A stretch of DNA of 64,000 bases from Mugil cephalus. Taxonomy: Eukaryota > Chordata > Actinopteri > Mugiliformes > Mugilidae. The stretch spans positions 16,957,001-17,021,000 of the forward strand of contig NC_061781.1 in NCBI RefSeq assembly GCF_022458985.1, written 5' to 3'. Shown piece by piece: positions 41,001-57,190 of the stretch (position 1 is the stretch's first letter; each line of letters opens with the position of its first letter). The notes under the pieces are model-generated. The model worked only from the letters and a program-made list of their open reading frames with translations. It did no database searches and had not been told where the DNA came from. The translations under genes and the position numbers were made by a program.

Positions 41001-43722
41001 TAAATTAATAAAATAAATAAATGAAAACCATCAGTCAGACAAGTAAAATAAAAATGATGGACATGCGTGAAATCGCTCACACACCCTGAATCCACTGAAA
41101 CGAGCAAAGTCAAATGTGCTGCGGTGGCCAGACAGCAGCTCCTGGATTATATTTTCTTGCCAGGGTGAAAGCTCCGCTGATGCCTTGTGCATCTTTCTCT
41201 TCTTGATCTTGATCCTCCGCTCCAACACTTCTTTCTCTGACATGACCACTGAAAGGACACAGAAAGCACGTACTACATGTCACAATAGGAACACTTTGGT
41301 ATTTTTATTGATTTATTTACCAATCATCCCTTTATTGCTTTCACAACATAGCACAAAAACTTATACGTGACATACAATCGCATGCCTCGTATGAACATGT
41401 CAAAACCCTCCACCCGCCCTTTCAGGTTTTTCGGTTTTCAGTTAGGAATCGGGTTTGCAAGGAAGAGATATGGAAGAGAAGTAAGGCCACCCATGAGAAA
41501 GAAAATAGAGGAGGTATTTATTTTTTCATCATGCACTTTAAGAAAAAAGAGAAAAAAAATTCAAAAATACATTGTCTTAAATTGTCAAGCAGATCGTCAA
41601 ACTGACAGAACCGTGTGAGTACCCCGCGGAAGAGTATTGGGGCTTAATTGATAATTAATATTAAGAATTTAAATTTGTATTTATTATTTCAGTTATATTG
41701 CTGATATATTCAACAGTGATGTGGATGTTGTCGCACACTGTTGCCTTGTCCGAGGGAGGGACGTAGACTCAGGAGCGCGTCCCTATCCGCCCTCAGAGTC
41801 CCGAAGCCGGACACAGACGCACTGTGCTTCAGGAAGTCACATGGTTCGTATAACCTGTGTGCACTTGTTGCGACTTCCCAGATATAGACCCAATGTAAAC
41901 AAATGTGGGACGACAGGTATGTGAATCCGTAAAATGTTTTCAACACACTGTTTTGACAGACGTTTTGCATTTCTGAACATGTTTTAACTTTTGCTTTTAA
42001 TTCACTCTTACCATAGTACAAAATTCCAGCAATTTCCTTAATAACAAAGTGTCACACATAGAGGTTACTTACTCTCTTCACGCATGCCGATGGCCTGGCA
42101 TTTACGGAAGCGGCAGGCTTGACACGACCGGCGGTTGTTTTTTGTTATGGTGCACTTATTCAGGAACGGACAGCGGAGTTGCGTTGACCTCTTTATTATG
42201 CGTCTGAAATGGGTCAGAAATCTTATAAATGAGAGTTTGCAAACATCAGTCTGAAGTCAGGAATCATGGGAATGGACTTACAGATGGTATTAAGCTATTA
42301 TTGTGTGCTGCGTTCACAAGCCAGTGAAATAAACCGTGGAGGTTATGAATGAGACAATCACATAACACATTATGATGGTTAAGATACTTTACATAAAACT
42401 TGACATTAATTACCCGACGTTGAATGAAGGCAACTCTAGCCCAAAGTAATACGCAATAAGCCAGTGCGATCAGACTGTTTACTTAGCAGACAGCATTTAT
42501 TTCACAATTATATGTAATTAAGTTTCTCAACCGGTTTCACTTTTTACTGCTGTCACTCTTCCTTTCATTGCCTAATAAGTTATTTTTGTGCATATAAACT
42601 ACATACAGCTTAACATAGAGAACTAACACCTCAGTTGCATTCAGATAACCTGGGAATACTTAAAGTCCACGTCATTCAACATGCAAATTAATTTTCGTGA
42701 TGACGCCTTCAAAATATGATCAGGTAAGTACAAAAAACAAAACAGAAATACATTCCAGAGTGACAGTGGTGCAGTAAACATTAGCTCCACGAAGGTGATG
42801 GTATTCAGCACGGTTTCAAATAAATGAAAGAGCTGTTGACTGAAAGACTGTTCACTGTTTTACTGTATGCACTCAGGTTTGCAAGCGTACCTAATGAACT
42901 GGCAAATGAGGGTGTATACTGTGCTTACATACACAAATCATCCATAACATTATGACCGCCTGTCTAATATTGCCCCCCCCCCCGTCCCCAGCAGGATGCA
43001 GACACACACACACATAAACGGTTTGGGAACAACTCAAAAAACATGAAGAACAACACAAGATGTGACCTCCAAATTCACTAGATCCCAAATTGATCAAGTA
43101 TCTTGTGGACTGATCCACAGAGGCCCCTCGCCTCAACCCATAATAATAATAATGATAATAATGCACTGGTTTCATATAGCGCTTTTCCATTCCAGATGCT
43201 CAAGGCGCTTACAGCTGGATGCATTATTCATTCGCTCACACAGTCACACCCTGGTGGTGGTAAACTACCTCAGTAGTCACAGCTGCCCTGGGGCAGGCTG
43301 ACGGAAACGTGGCGCCCACGGCCCCTCCAACCACCACCATACGACCCAAAGACCCCAACCACAAGCAGCATTCTGTTGTGAGACACCCTCAGAAGGCCCA
43401 TGTCCAGTCTCTGACGAGTCACAACTGTGTCTTGGAGGAACAAGAGAGACTTACTTGCACAATATTAAGAAGGTGGTCATAATGTTATGCCTGATGCGTG
43501 TGTGTAGGCGAGGGTCAGAGGGAAGCCTCACCTGAAGAAGCCCTTACAGCCTTCGCACGTCAAGGCGTTGAAGTGGTAGCCCTTGGCCTGATCCCCACAC
43601 ACGCCGCAGACCTTTGGCTCGTCATCTTCCGTCAGCGCCCCCTCCTCATCCTCGTCCTCCTCATTCTGCGCTGCGAGCAGCTCGCGGACCATCTGCAGTC
43701 CAGCAGAGGCCTTCTTGCTCAT
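38060..43722 (-). CDS. nr1i2: Pregnane X receptor, nuclear receptor NR1I2 (8 coding exons, 446 aa)
   Basis: Ligand-activated nuclear receptor that pairs with RXR and induces xenobiotic- and bile-metabolism genes. Coding exons in transcript order: 43722-43532, 42203-42073, 41248-41085, 40994-40666, 40090-39945, 38702-38586, 38403-38298, 38216-38060. Phases agree throughout; 1,341 nt. Zinc finger 1 reads [13 protein letters not shown] with P-box [10 protein letters not shown]; zinc finger 2 spans CPFLNKC to CQACRFRKC. The ligand-binding domain carries [16 protein letters not shown] and [20 protein letters not shown], which fits PXR. The C-terminal helix reads SPLIMEVV, matching the AF-2 pattern, with an extra SKSPCSDF. 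Unusual are an acidic N-terminus and a Ser-rich insert in exon 4. The start at 43722 is the first Met before the zinc fingers; an upstream start in another exon cannot be excluded. The alternative VDR or CAR fits less well. Confidence 0.93.
40143..40587. mobile_element. TTAA-flanked MITE (T2/Kolobok-like) in nr1i2 intron
   Basis: Terminal repeats TTAAAGGGGACCTATTACA and TGTAATAAGTCCCCTTTAA bound a 445-bp element without an ORF. The TTAA at each outer edge and the AAAGGGGACC end are the pattern described for T2-type miniature elements, linked to Kolobok transposons, in frogs and fishes. It lies in the intron between exons 40994-40666 and 40090-39945. Confidence 0.7.
42930..43505. mobile_element. 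Tc1-like element remnant carrying a second nested repeat
   Basis: Both ends survive as inverted repeats: ccataacattatgaccgcc near 42943 and ggtggtcataatgttatgcc near 43471. The transposase interior is degenerate. Between them, about 43140-43345, sits a different dispersed fish repeat (catatagcgcttttcc, ctcaaggcgcttacag, cagctgccctggggcag, tgacggaaacgtggcgccc), so the structure is nested. It lies in the nr1i2 intron just before the first zinc-finger exon and ends 27 bp from it. Confidence 0.65.
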
Positions 43723-44330
43723 TCTCACCCGAGGGCAGTTGTTGTGTCTGTTGATAACGACGAACAGACAAGTCAAATCCGAATAGGAGGATTAGGAGTC
43801 ATTTTTATCATGTCACCTGTCAGGGCAAACAAAAAAAGAAGTGTAACACAGGGTCTGAGTCACACTACTCCTCTATTATGTTTGAGAATAAAGGCGCAGT
43901 AACGCAAAGCTGCACGCGAATGAAGGCTCAGTGTGGAGTCGTTTCAGTCTGTCTGAAGGCTTTAACTGTAATCTTTTCACACAAGCGAAATGACCACAGT
44001 GGCCACAGCTCCAGTCTTGAAACTGGTGCAACTGTAGTGAATACTGCACAGTTTTCAACATCACAACATTTTTCATGTTGCTGCTGACATGTCAAGCGAG
44101 AGGATTTTTATCCAGCACTGAAACTGAAACAGCTGCATGAAAAACAGATTCATTTGTCGCCTGGTTGGCATTCTAGTGTAAAAAAAAAATCAAAATTAAG
44201 ATTAATTATCAATTAAGAGAAGAGACAAAAAAAAAGAAAGTGAATTTTAATTTCAAAGTCAAGTTAACAACATGTAAGAGACTCTGTGTCGCGCTTATAA
44301 GAGAAGAGCTACTTTTCCTACCTGTTCTTT

Positions 44331-44490
44331 ACCTGGGTAAAGGTCGAGATCATTAAACCCCCTCACCGGACGAGTCCAGATGTCCACGCAGCTGTGCATA
44401 CAGTCCACTGTATGCGGCCCAGCTTTCTGCCGTAAATCCAGGTAGATTTTGTATTTCCCGAACAAGCTACAGGTGAGAAAGAGCAAGGTA
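44331..44490 (-). other. Possible non-coding first exon of nr1i2
   Basis: A CCCAG/GTAAAG donor on the - strand (exon edge 44333) could pair with a CAACAG acceptor at about 43750-43748 ahead of the first coding exon. The two would not join in an open frame that includes the zinc fingers, so it would be 5' UTR. No promoter motif is clear. Weak call. Confidence 0.2.
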
Positions 44491-44519
44491 CGGCGCGAGC
44501 TTTTCCTGCTCTATACGTG

Positions 44520-44551
<32 letters not shown>

Positions 44552-45300
44552 ACTGGGCTGGTTGCAACAAGTGTGTCCGACCGACTGCGGCACTCAAGAA
44601 GGAGGAGATACGTCCAACCCGCCCACCTTGGTTAAACTGACTCATCATAAATCACTATGAGAGGGTGATTTCTCATATTTTTTTTCCGCCGTGTGATCAT
44701 GACAACTGCTTTTTTTTTTTTAAATCCATTAATTACACATTAGAGACTTTAGATTGGAGTGTGGTTGCCCTCTAGTGGTCGAAACTCCCTTGCGTCTTTC
44801 TACATATTTGAACATTTGATCCTCTCGAGAAACGAAATAAAAACCATTTACAATTGGTGTAGGTTTCAAATGACTGCTAATTTATCCAGGACGGCCCGGC
44901 CCAGCAAATTAATTTCAAAGGGTTTACAAGAACTCACTATGTTCAGCTCTTGTGACAGTCGGTGTCAAAGTGTAAGAGTAGACAATGAAGAAGAGGTTGC
45001 TAAAAGCTGATTGTGAATGAATGAGCTAAAACTACTGCTGTGAATTAAAAATCTTTCGATAAAACCAAACTTCATGGAGATTAGAGATATTACATTTGAC
45101 TGTTTTAGAGATATACTGTTTCAATTTTGGGGGGGGGACTGTAAAGTTTATACCTTTAAGACAAAATAGATAAATAACAATAATAAATAATTTTATATTA
45201 TTATATATATTTTTAGACTGCATTGCTTTTCACATGTACCTAAGAAACTGGCAACAGAGTGTAGAACTAATGGTTAAATCAAATAACCAAAGGCCAACAA
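44491..45300. other. Intergenic stretch between cfap91 and nr1i2
   Basis: Upstream of nr1i2 and downstream of cfap91. Long T-run at 44528-44550 and AT-rich sequence; gccctctagtggtcg at about 44768 resembles debris of a dispersed repeat. No gene seen. Confidence 0.45.
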
Positions 45301-45302
45301 CT

Positions 45303-45308
45303 TTTATT
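45303..45308 (-). terminator. cfap91: cfap91 polyadenylation signal (candidate)
   Basis: AATAAA on the - strand about 80 nt after the cfap91 stop codon, giving a short 3' UTR. Confidence 0.5.
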
Positions 45309-45388
45309 TATTTTAATAACACGAGTCAACACACTTAGACACTTTTGTCACTTTAGGCTTCTCTTTACTCGGTCTCTCTACTGTGGTC

Positions 45389-49810
<4,422 letters not shown>

Positions 49811-49891
49811 TGTGTTATTGTAATTAAAGGCCGCTTTTCCGAGCAATTTGCCAACCGGACCGCGATGTCAAACAGCGGTATTTTTAACCGT

Positions 49892-49905
49892 GTAACCATG
49901 GAGAC
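49892..49905 (-). promoter_or_regulatory. RFX X-box upstream of cfap91
   Basis: GTAACCATGGAGAC matches the X-box (GTNRCC, AT, RRNAAC) with one mismatch in the right half. It lies about 82-95 bp before the cfap91 start codon. X-boxes close to the start are typical of ciliary genes controlled by RFX factors, which agrees with the gene's axonemal role. Confidence 0.6.
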
Positions 49906-49999
49906 GGCAAACTCACCTTCCGGAAGTGGGAGGAGCTACCTTCGAGCTTCCTGACTCCACACTTACACGTCACGCAAGGGTTTTAAAATACCGCATACA

Positions 50000-50561
50000 T
50001 GATATTTAGTCAAGACCAATCCTATGAAATATAAGATAAATATTGACACTCTTTGCTCTTTTTGTGGCATTAAAGATGAAACAATATCTTTTTGGGAATG
50101 TACTTACATTCGTGTGCTAAGGATTGACCTTAATAATCCTTTAAATACTAAAGTTGATTTTCATTTAAATTAAATATCCAGCACGTACTATTTGGTTTGT
50201 CAGAAAATGAAAAAATAAGCCTTGACAAAATTCATATAATTAACCTTCTCACAATTCCCTACTTACTGTTCAAAATTTCCAGCAACAATATTATTGTTTT
50301 TAAAGCTATATTTATGTCCTCTTTACAAAATACTGAAAAAGCTTTAAATCCCAAATCTACCAAAATAAGAAGTTTATGTGAAAAATATAACATTGCCTGA
50401 ACTTTATTCATCCTCCAGTCCTTTTATTTAGTTTTTGGTTATTTGTTGTATTTTTGGTTTTATTTATATTGGTTTTGTAGCTGCATTTTATCCTGACCAT
50501 TTTTGCATTGTTGTACTTTTTCTGTATATATTTTGTCAATAAAAAAAAAGAAAAAAAAAGA
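50000..50561 (+). pseudogene. 5'-truncated L1-like LINE, ORF2 3' end
   Basis: The sequence at about 50033-50110 encodes LCSFCGIKDETISFWECTY, the Cys-rich C-terminal signature of L1/Tx1-type reverse transcriptase ORFs. It is followed by a Lys- and Ile-rich tail (50197-50400, ending in a stop) and an AATAAA merging into an A-rich tail at 50538-50561. One frame break separates the two blocks. A 5'-truncated dead copy. Flanking duplications were not found. Confidence 0.7.
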
Positions 50562-53500
50562 GAGACTTCCTCATGTGTTTCAAACATACGCCAGCGTGTG
50601 CCAAAAGCGGCCTGCGAGAGTCACTCTGGCCCCACAGCAGGATTTGGTTGTGTGAAAGGTAAGTGTGAAAATTAAATAGAAGACGATCATTGAAAATAAC
50701 TGCAAGCCCTAATTTGTCCACTGTTTTAGTCAGAGGGCAGAACGGCAGACAGCAGACTAATTAGTAATAATTATTTTCTTGAAGAAATTTCATTTGCTTT
50801 TTGAAGATTAGTTTATTAGTTTAGTTTGTTAAATGTAAAAATTCCCCTAATTTACGTGTTCTTCTTTGCACTAAAACAAACAGGAGAAAACCTTGAGTTG
50901 CCGTTACTTAATTAATATGTATTTATGTTACGCTATGTAGACTTCAGATCAAACTGTGGCCCCTGAACTGAAATGAATTTGACACCCCTGCCCTACCACG
51001 TTACATTTTGTAGGTTTATACATACTGCCACCTCGCCCTGTGTAGGATGTTTCTGTCTTCTATGCAAATCCTGTGAACTCAAGTTTCAGTCCATCTCTCA
51101 AGTGCTGCATGAGTCATAGCTCAACTGCCACAAGCAGTTTGTACTTCAGCAACTCCTCCAGATCTGGACTATCTTGATACATATTTTTGCACCCTCAATA
51201 TATTTAGCCTTATGTGTATCTAACTTGATGTAACATCTAAAGTCTTATCTCATCTTATCTTATCTTATTGCTTAACAACAAGTCTCAACTTTATTGCCAA
51301 GTATATTTGTACATACAAGGAACATATAATATAATATAATATAATATAATATAATATAATATAATATAATATAATATAATATAATATAATATAATACAAT
51401 ACAATACAATACAATACAATATAATATAATATAATATAATATAAATGTAACATAACTTCATGACTTACATGACCTTCAATACGGTCACATGCAAATAACT
51501 AAAATGGTTTCGGTCTGTTTTTCCACCGAGGGCCAAATAAAGTGTTCCTTGCTTATCTCCACATATGCTTTTGCTGAAATAAGTTCACTAAAATGTTAAA
51601 ATGTTAAAATGTTAAAACTATTTCCTTCATCAGAATCTTTTCCTACACGATTTCAAAAGACAGCACCACAAGAGAGCGGGAGCCGAAAATGTCTGCACGG
51701 AGGGAACAAACGCACAAATCATGCTGTGATTATGTGTGACTGCTGCACAGTCAGCCGCACAAAATATTTAATTGCGTGAAGCGGGGATTTTGTTTGTTTT
51801 CATGTGTGGCTCTGAAACCTTAACACTGTGTTAAGGGCATTATGTGCTGAACGTGGAAAATAACAAATAAACAGTGTGTTGTGAACACAGATTAGTAAGG
51901 GTGACTAAAACAAAAGAAAAAGCAGGAGTGCAGAAGGGTTTTTGCTGACTGAAGTAAAAAAAAAATAGAAAATACAGGAAATGCTTTATTCTTACTCAAT
52001 TTTGTCGACCCAACAAGCACAAGGAGGCACACAGCGTGTTTGTTAGGACTTAACTTGGACGTGCTCATGACGGTTGAGTCACAAATGTTTTGTGTCTGTA
52101 TTGTGAAATCTATTGTGAGCTTAAAACTAATAATGAAACAAAACATTTTTTACAACATTAACTAAACTGCAAGTTAATTGAAATTAAACAGATGTGAAAA
52201 TACACAAAAAGAAAAGAACTGAAAACAGAAACAGAGTGGATAATCCTTGCGTGGACTGTATTATTGTTTCGCTTTGTGCGTCTCTCTGTTTCTTTCTTTG
52301 CCCTTTACTTCGAAAGTATACTTTTATGGCACCCAAGAAAGGTTGATTTTGACATCAACAGGATGTTGGGGTGCTATCAAAGGGAAGCAGAGCGCGCACA
52401 GACACACGAGATGAGACACACTGACTATGCTTCTCCTCCTCAACGTCTCTGTCAGGGTTTTTTTTCTTTCCCCCCCTTTTTTGGTTTTGAATAAGTGGAC
52501 GATTCATCTGAACCAAGCGATATTACTTCATGGCGAGAAAGGTTTCTCAACTTTGTGGGCAGGCTAGTTCCCTCAAATTTTCCTCAACTGTGCCAGCTCA
52601 CAGTCAGCTGAAGCCCTGCTGCCTAAACATAAAATAGTCACTGTTTAATATTAGACTTGAGGAAAAAGCAGAAGGGCCTGTTTTTTTGTTTTTTTGTTTG
52701 GTTATAACCCAGATAGAATACTGCACATCGCACTGTGTTAAATGAGGAGAGACAAGTACGTCATTTTGGTTTGGTTGTAAGTTGATTTTTGTGTCCTTTC
52801 ATTCAGACGTTTTTAGTTACTTGCAACATGCAAACACACCAGGAAAAGAAAAGCCTCAACTGCTACATTTTTTTTTTTTATGGGGCAGTTGACATCAGCA
52901 TGTCGTGCTGCAAGATGCACTTATTAACCGCAAGCTCCGCACTCAGGGAGCAGCTCATAACCACATACGAAATAGCCATGATATAGCTACCACGTACAGC
53001 TTGCAGTGATCTCTGATCTGCACGTTGGGGACAGATTCAGAGATAACTCCTGCACCGATATTAACAGCGTATGCAGGCAGCTCTGGGTTTTTGTGAGCCC
53101 TGAACAATGACATGCACTTACACCAGCAGTTTTGAGACCACATCAATCGCACAATTGCATCCACTCAGCAGAAATGATTTTTTTTTTTTTTGTTCTGAAA
53201 TCTGTCAATAACCCTAGTAAAGAGGCATTTTAGCCCAACCTGATGCAATCCTCAATATTCATTTAAAACTCCCTTTGATGAGGGACAAAAACAGTTTCAC
53301 AGAGAGTCTGGATTCAGTTGTAGGGCTACGTTACAAAGCACAACAAGCGACAGCATGAAATCCCTGTAAAGGATCAATACCTGCGTCTCAGTCTCAACAA
53401 TAACTGCACCACAACTGATGATTTCTGATTTCTAATGTGATATTGCACAGTTTTCACAGTGTGGTCTCGTTTTTTAACGCTGTCTCGAGTCAGAGAGGGT

Positions 53501-53630
53501 GAGCATGTGACTTAGCAAGAAAGGAAACTTGCAGAGACGTCATCCTGTGTGGGAGTCAAAGAAGAAATGCTTGGCATATGTCGGTTTGGAAAGGAAGGAG
53601 GGAGGAAAAAGAAGGGAGGGATCTGCTTCG
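50562..53630. other. Intergenic stretch between cfap91 and the CD200R-like gene
   Basis: AT-rich, no exon chain. It contains the (ATAAT)n satellite at 51324-51443 and LINE-tail-like sequence at about 51150-51270. The part nearest the CD200R-like gene (53500-53630) becomes GC-richer and holds purine-rich aggaaa/gggagg blocks that could bind ETS factors. Confidence 0.5.
51324..51443 (+). repeat. (ATAAT)n satellite with an ACAAT variant block
   Basis: About 24 tandem pentamers; five consecutive units near 51395-51420 read ACAAT rather than ATAAT, indicating a local sub-array expansion. Confidence 0.95.
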
Positions 53631-53633
53631 TTC

Positions 53634-53640
53634 TATAAAG
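53634..53640 (+). promoter_or_regulatory. TATA box of the CD200R-like gene
   Basis: TATAAAG lies about 196 bp upstream of the start codon, with an inferred transcription start near 53665 and a leader of about 170 nt. Unlike the gsk3b region, it looks like a focused, tissue-specific promoter. Confidence 0.5.
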
Positions 53641-53835
53641 CCCTTGATCACGGGGCGCTCGAGTTTGTCTAGATGCGGTGGAGGAGCTGCTAACCCAGGT
53701 GCTTGTAAGGCATGAAACAGAGAATGCGAAATCGTTGGGTGAAGCGCAGTCTGATGTTGCTTTAGAGGACGTGAAGGGCTGGCGGTTCAGTGGAAGTCTA
53801 CGGAAACTTACAGGGGAACCCGAAGACAAGCAGAG

Positions 53836-56800
53836 ATGATGGAGATCATGTGGATTTTTGTCATGGTCGTCTTCTGTACTGAGGCGTGGAGCATTAATCC
53901 AGGTTTGAACATTAACGCGCTGCGTTGTTTTTTTTCGGTGCTTTTCTTTAAGCCTTATGAAGTCACAATATTAAAAACTCCACAAAGATATAAAGAAGTT
54001 GTCCTTAATATTTAAGTCTTGATAGATGGATAGGTTGATGGATACTTTATTTATCCTGTGGGGAATTTGGTGTAAGATATTTAAGTTATATAATGATATA
54101 AATCTATAATGCCATGTAAAAAAAAAACTATAAAGAAGTGGCAGCAATGACCAACAGTCCGGTTGTTTCCTCTCAGGGAGGAATTGTATAGTCTTATGAC
54201 CCGAGGGACAAAAAAAACCCGTCTTCAAGTTCATCTTAATGCAGTAATTTTAACACCTCTCTAAATTTGAGATATCAGCTTTTGCGTGGATGTGGGGTAT
54301 GACGGCTAAGTAGCACAGCGTAAGCGGCAATGAAGTCTGTGATTTACTCTAAACTCACCGTACAGTGACTCACAGTGAGCACAGGTCTGTGGAAAGACCA
54401 CACATGGTGGTGAGGGGTGGGAGGAAGGGGGGGGGGGGGGCAATGCCGAGCATGACAGGGGAAAAAGTGTTCCGTAACAGTTGCAGTTGCAAGATAAAGA
54501 TCTCCCCCGTGAAGCCCCTGAAACACGCCTCTCTTACAGTCTTGTGGTTTCACTATCCCACCTTGAGTCAGTTTGTTGTTTGTACTTGTCAGAAGTAAAC
54601 AGGTGTCATGTAAAAGTATATGAAGCGTGAATATTCGCTTTGAAATAAGGAACTACTTTTACCGTGCTGCCAACTAACAGGGGGCGGTTGTCAACGTAAC
54701 CCTTTCCTGTTGGTGCGTTACGGTGCTAGGTGTTTGTTTTTCCGGGCTTGCTGCGGACATGTTTTAATTGTATCACATCTTAACTGACTGACTAACTCAC
54801 CACGTACTAAAATTTAAATCATCTTGACTGACTCTGCTGGTCGGTTGCTTCAGAATGAATCAATGATTGCTACTGACTGACACATTGCACAACCTTACTA
54901 ACCTTTTCCTCACGTCCACCTCCATCTTTCTCAGGAACTAATGAAAACACCCCTGTGAACTTCACTGCTTCTTCTTCTTCCACTATCAAACTTTACGGTA
55001 AACTCATTTCCTCATGTTACTGTCCAGCTACTTTGCACCCGGTAACACATTAAATAAGACGATGCATATGAAGTGTGATGCGATGTAAAGTGATGTAAAG
55101 ACACAGTCAGCCCCTCCAATCCTTCTTTCATCCATGAAGCTCTTTATTTTTTATTTTCTTTGTCAGAATTAATTGAAAGCGTAGTTTTTTTTTTTTTAAC
55201 AAGTACAAGTAGTTGAATAACAAAGAAACTGAATATATTAGTTATCAGTCATTATAGTAGTTAATTATTTTTAGTTTCTTTTGGAATCTAATAATGAACA
55301 ATAATTTAAAAATGCCATTTGGGACAACTTTTATTTAGAACTGAGTTAATCAGTATTATAAGTAATTATTAGTTATGTTCAGGGCAGAAAGCTCAGGGTA
55401 CCACATTCATTCTGTGGTTTTGTGTATAAAGCATTGAATGTCATTTTTTCTTCAGTCTCTCAGGGAAGTACGGCAAACTCAGAAGGCCATGCACATGAAT
55501 CATTTTCTATGTTTCACAGATAGTAAGAAGCAGTCTTAGTTTTCTTTATTGAAGATTTAACAAACGCAGACTCTAACACATTCTATAGCTCTTCAAATCT
55601 ATATTTAACTAATATGAGTTTGGGTTTCACACGTAACATAACGCAACTATATATTTCATGTTTTGTGTCGTGTTTTAACTTCAAGCCTAAAATCTAACCA
55701 GTGTGCCATGCTTTTCTTTTTTATTCATATTGTATTGGTTTTATCTTTGCGTTTAAGTTTTCCTTTGATTTCGTATGTGCGTACTTTAAGGACAAAAGTA
55801 TTTCTCTGCATTGTTCTTTATTGGAATAAACCTCAAATTGTGTAATTAATGCAAACACTCTTTCCTTTTTTTTTTTGTTCAGTTAATAGATATGAGAATT
55901 ACAAGGTTGAGAGTGAGGTCAACCTGACATGCAGCAATAAGACATGGACGGAAACAATGTATGTTATCTGGAAAATACAGATGAAAAACAAAAACTGCAC
56001 GATATCCTTTGACAGCGAAGGTCGAAGCGAAAACACGTGTGGCGATGGCAAGTCTCTCAGAAACACATCCGCTCAGTCGTACCTGCACATCTCAAAGTTG
56101 TCAGCTGATGATGAGGGCGTCTTCATGTGCGAGTCGGTTTACACGGGAGGAAACGATAACTTTAAAATCCACGTGAATATCACAGGTAAGAACTAATTTT
56201 TTACTTACAGAGAGAAATAACTTTTAATTAATACATGCCTTCTGGTTCATGATGAGGCTGTAAAAATACATAAAATCCAAAAAATGAAGCATATTAAACG
56301 TTCATCAGGTACTACCGAGTCTAATTTCTCCTGCTTTGTCTTTCCCGGTTCAGTTCCTCCTAGTATACATGCCTGGTTTGAGCGTAAAGACAACAAGATG
56401 GTGGCAGTGTGCGAAGTCGTGGGGGTAAATCCTGCCTCCAACATCAGCTGGAGTTACGCGGGTAGCACCCTAAATGCCAATGAAACGTCGCTGTGCACTA
56501 AAATGCAGTGTTCAAGTCGTCTGGAGCTCCCTGAGGGCATGGCCGCAGAAAACCTGAGCTGTTCCGTGAGACATCCGTTCTGGGAACAGGAGAAGATTCT
56601 CAAACCAGAACTCAAAAAAGGTCAGGCCTCTGCCCACTGGACTGGCAAAAGTACGGATTCAAAAGGTTTCTAGGTCTTTTATGATGACATCACCATGAAC
56701 GGATGCACACTGTCGATGTCCATTCGGTTATTAACAAAACATGAATCTTTTTCACTACAGCTTCTTATTCGTTTTGGCTGTGGATACTTATCGCTGCCGC

Positions 56801-57024
56801 AGGCTTCGCAGTTTTGGCGGGAGTCGTATTGTTTGCACAGAAGATAATGATGCTGAGGTAGGACTACTGATTTCAAGAAAACTGAATGAAAACACTACTT
56901 GTAAGCCTGTTACTTTTTTTTGGCTTAGTCACTAAGCTGGTTTGTTTAACTTTTGCCAGGCAAAGCCAACAGTCCGACTCACTGTCCAAGTTTGCAAAGG
57001 TACGTTTTTGTTCTGTCTTTGTAG

Positions 57025-57055
<31 letters not shown>

Positions 57056-57190
57056 TTTTTGTCTTTCACAGCTCTTTGTGAAGTTTTGTTTCACAACACC
57101 CTCTGTTTTTCATTTCAGACAGAGGATGTGGAGGATGTGGAACCCTATGCTAGCTACGTTCAACGTGTAAACTCTATCTATAACACATAG
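53836..57190 (+). CDS. cd200r1: CD200 receptor-like immunoglobulin receptor (7 coding exons, 302 aa)
   Basis: Predicted type I membrane receptor; mammalian CD200R binds CD200 and restrains myeloid cells. Exons: 53836-53902, 54935-54997, 55883-56185, 56354-56620, 56761-56857, 56960-56999, 57119-57190; 909 nt, phases consistent. Exon 1 encodes a signal peptide with two adjacent Met codons; exon 2 a short Ser/Thr-rich stalk-like segment. Exon 3 is a V-type Ig domain (NLTC, IWKI, DDEGVFMC) with the extra Cys pair (NCTI, NTCGDG) seen in CD200R. Exon 4 is a C2-type domain (VAVCEVVGVNPASNISW). Exon 5 is the transmembrane helix. The tail VEPYASYVQRVNSIYNT aligns with the human CD200R1 tail QPYASYTEKNNPLYDTT, fixing the family. 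Many NxS/T sites. The Dok-binding NPxY is NSIY here. BTLA, TIGIT or CD80 fit less well. The polyadenylation signal is ATTAAA at 57663. Confidence 0.88.
54024..54240 (-). mobile_element. LINE-type 3' tail in CD200R-like intron 1
   Basis: gatggatactttatttatcc and tatgacccgagggacaaa are the antisense form of common fish LINE 3' ends. 5' truncated, no ORF. Confidence 0.5.

Noticed and set aside
44295-44486. 63-codon - strand ORF upstream of nr1i2, considered as an alternative PXR N-terminus
   Set aside because: Its donor phase does not join the zinc-finger exon in frame; at most it is 5' UTR.
51324-51443. Regular repeat considered as a CRISPR-like array
   Set aside because: Pure pentamer satellite without spacers, in a vertebrate genome.
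55456-55522. Possible extra exon of the CD200R-like gene (good acceptor and GTAAGA donor)
   Set aside because: Joining it in phase would create a stop at the next exon; exon 2 joins exon 3 directly in phase 1.
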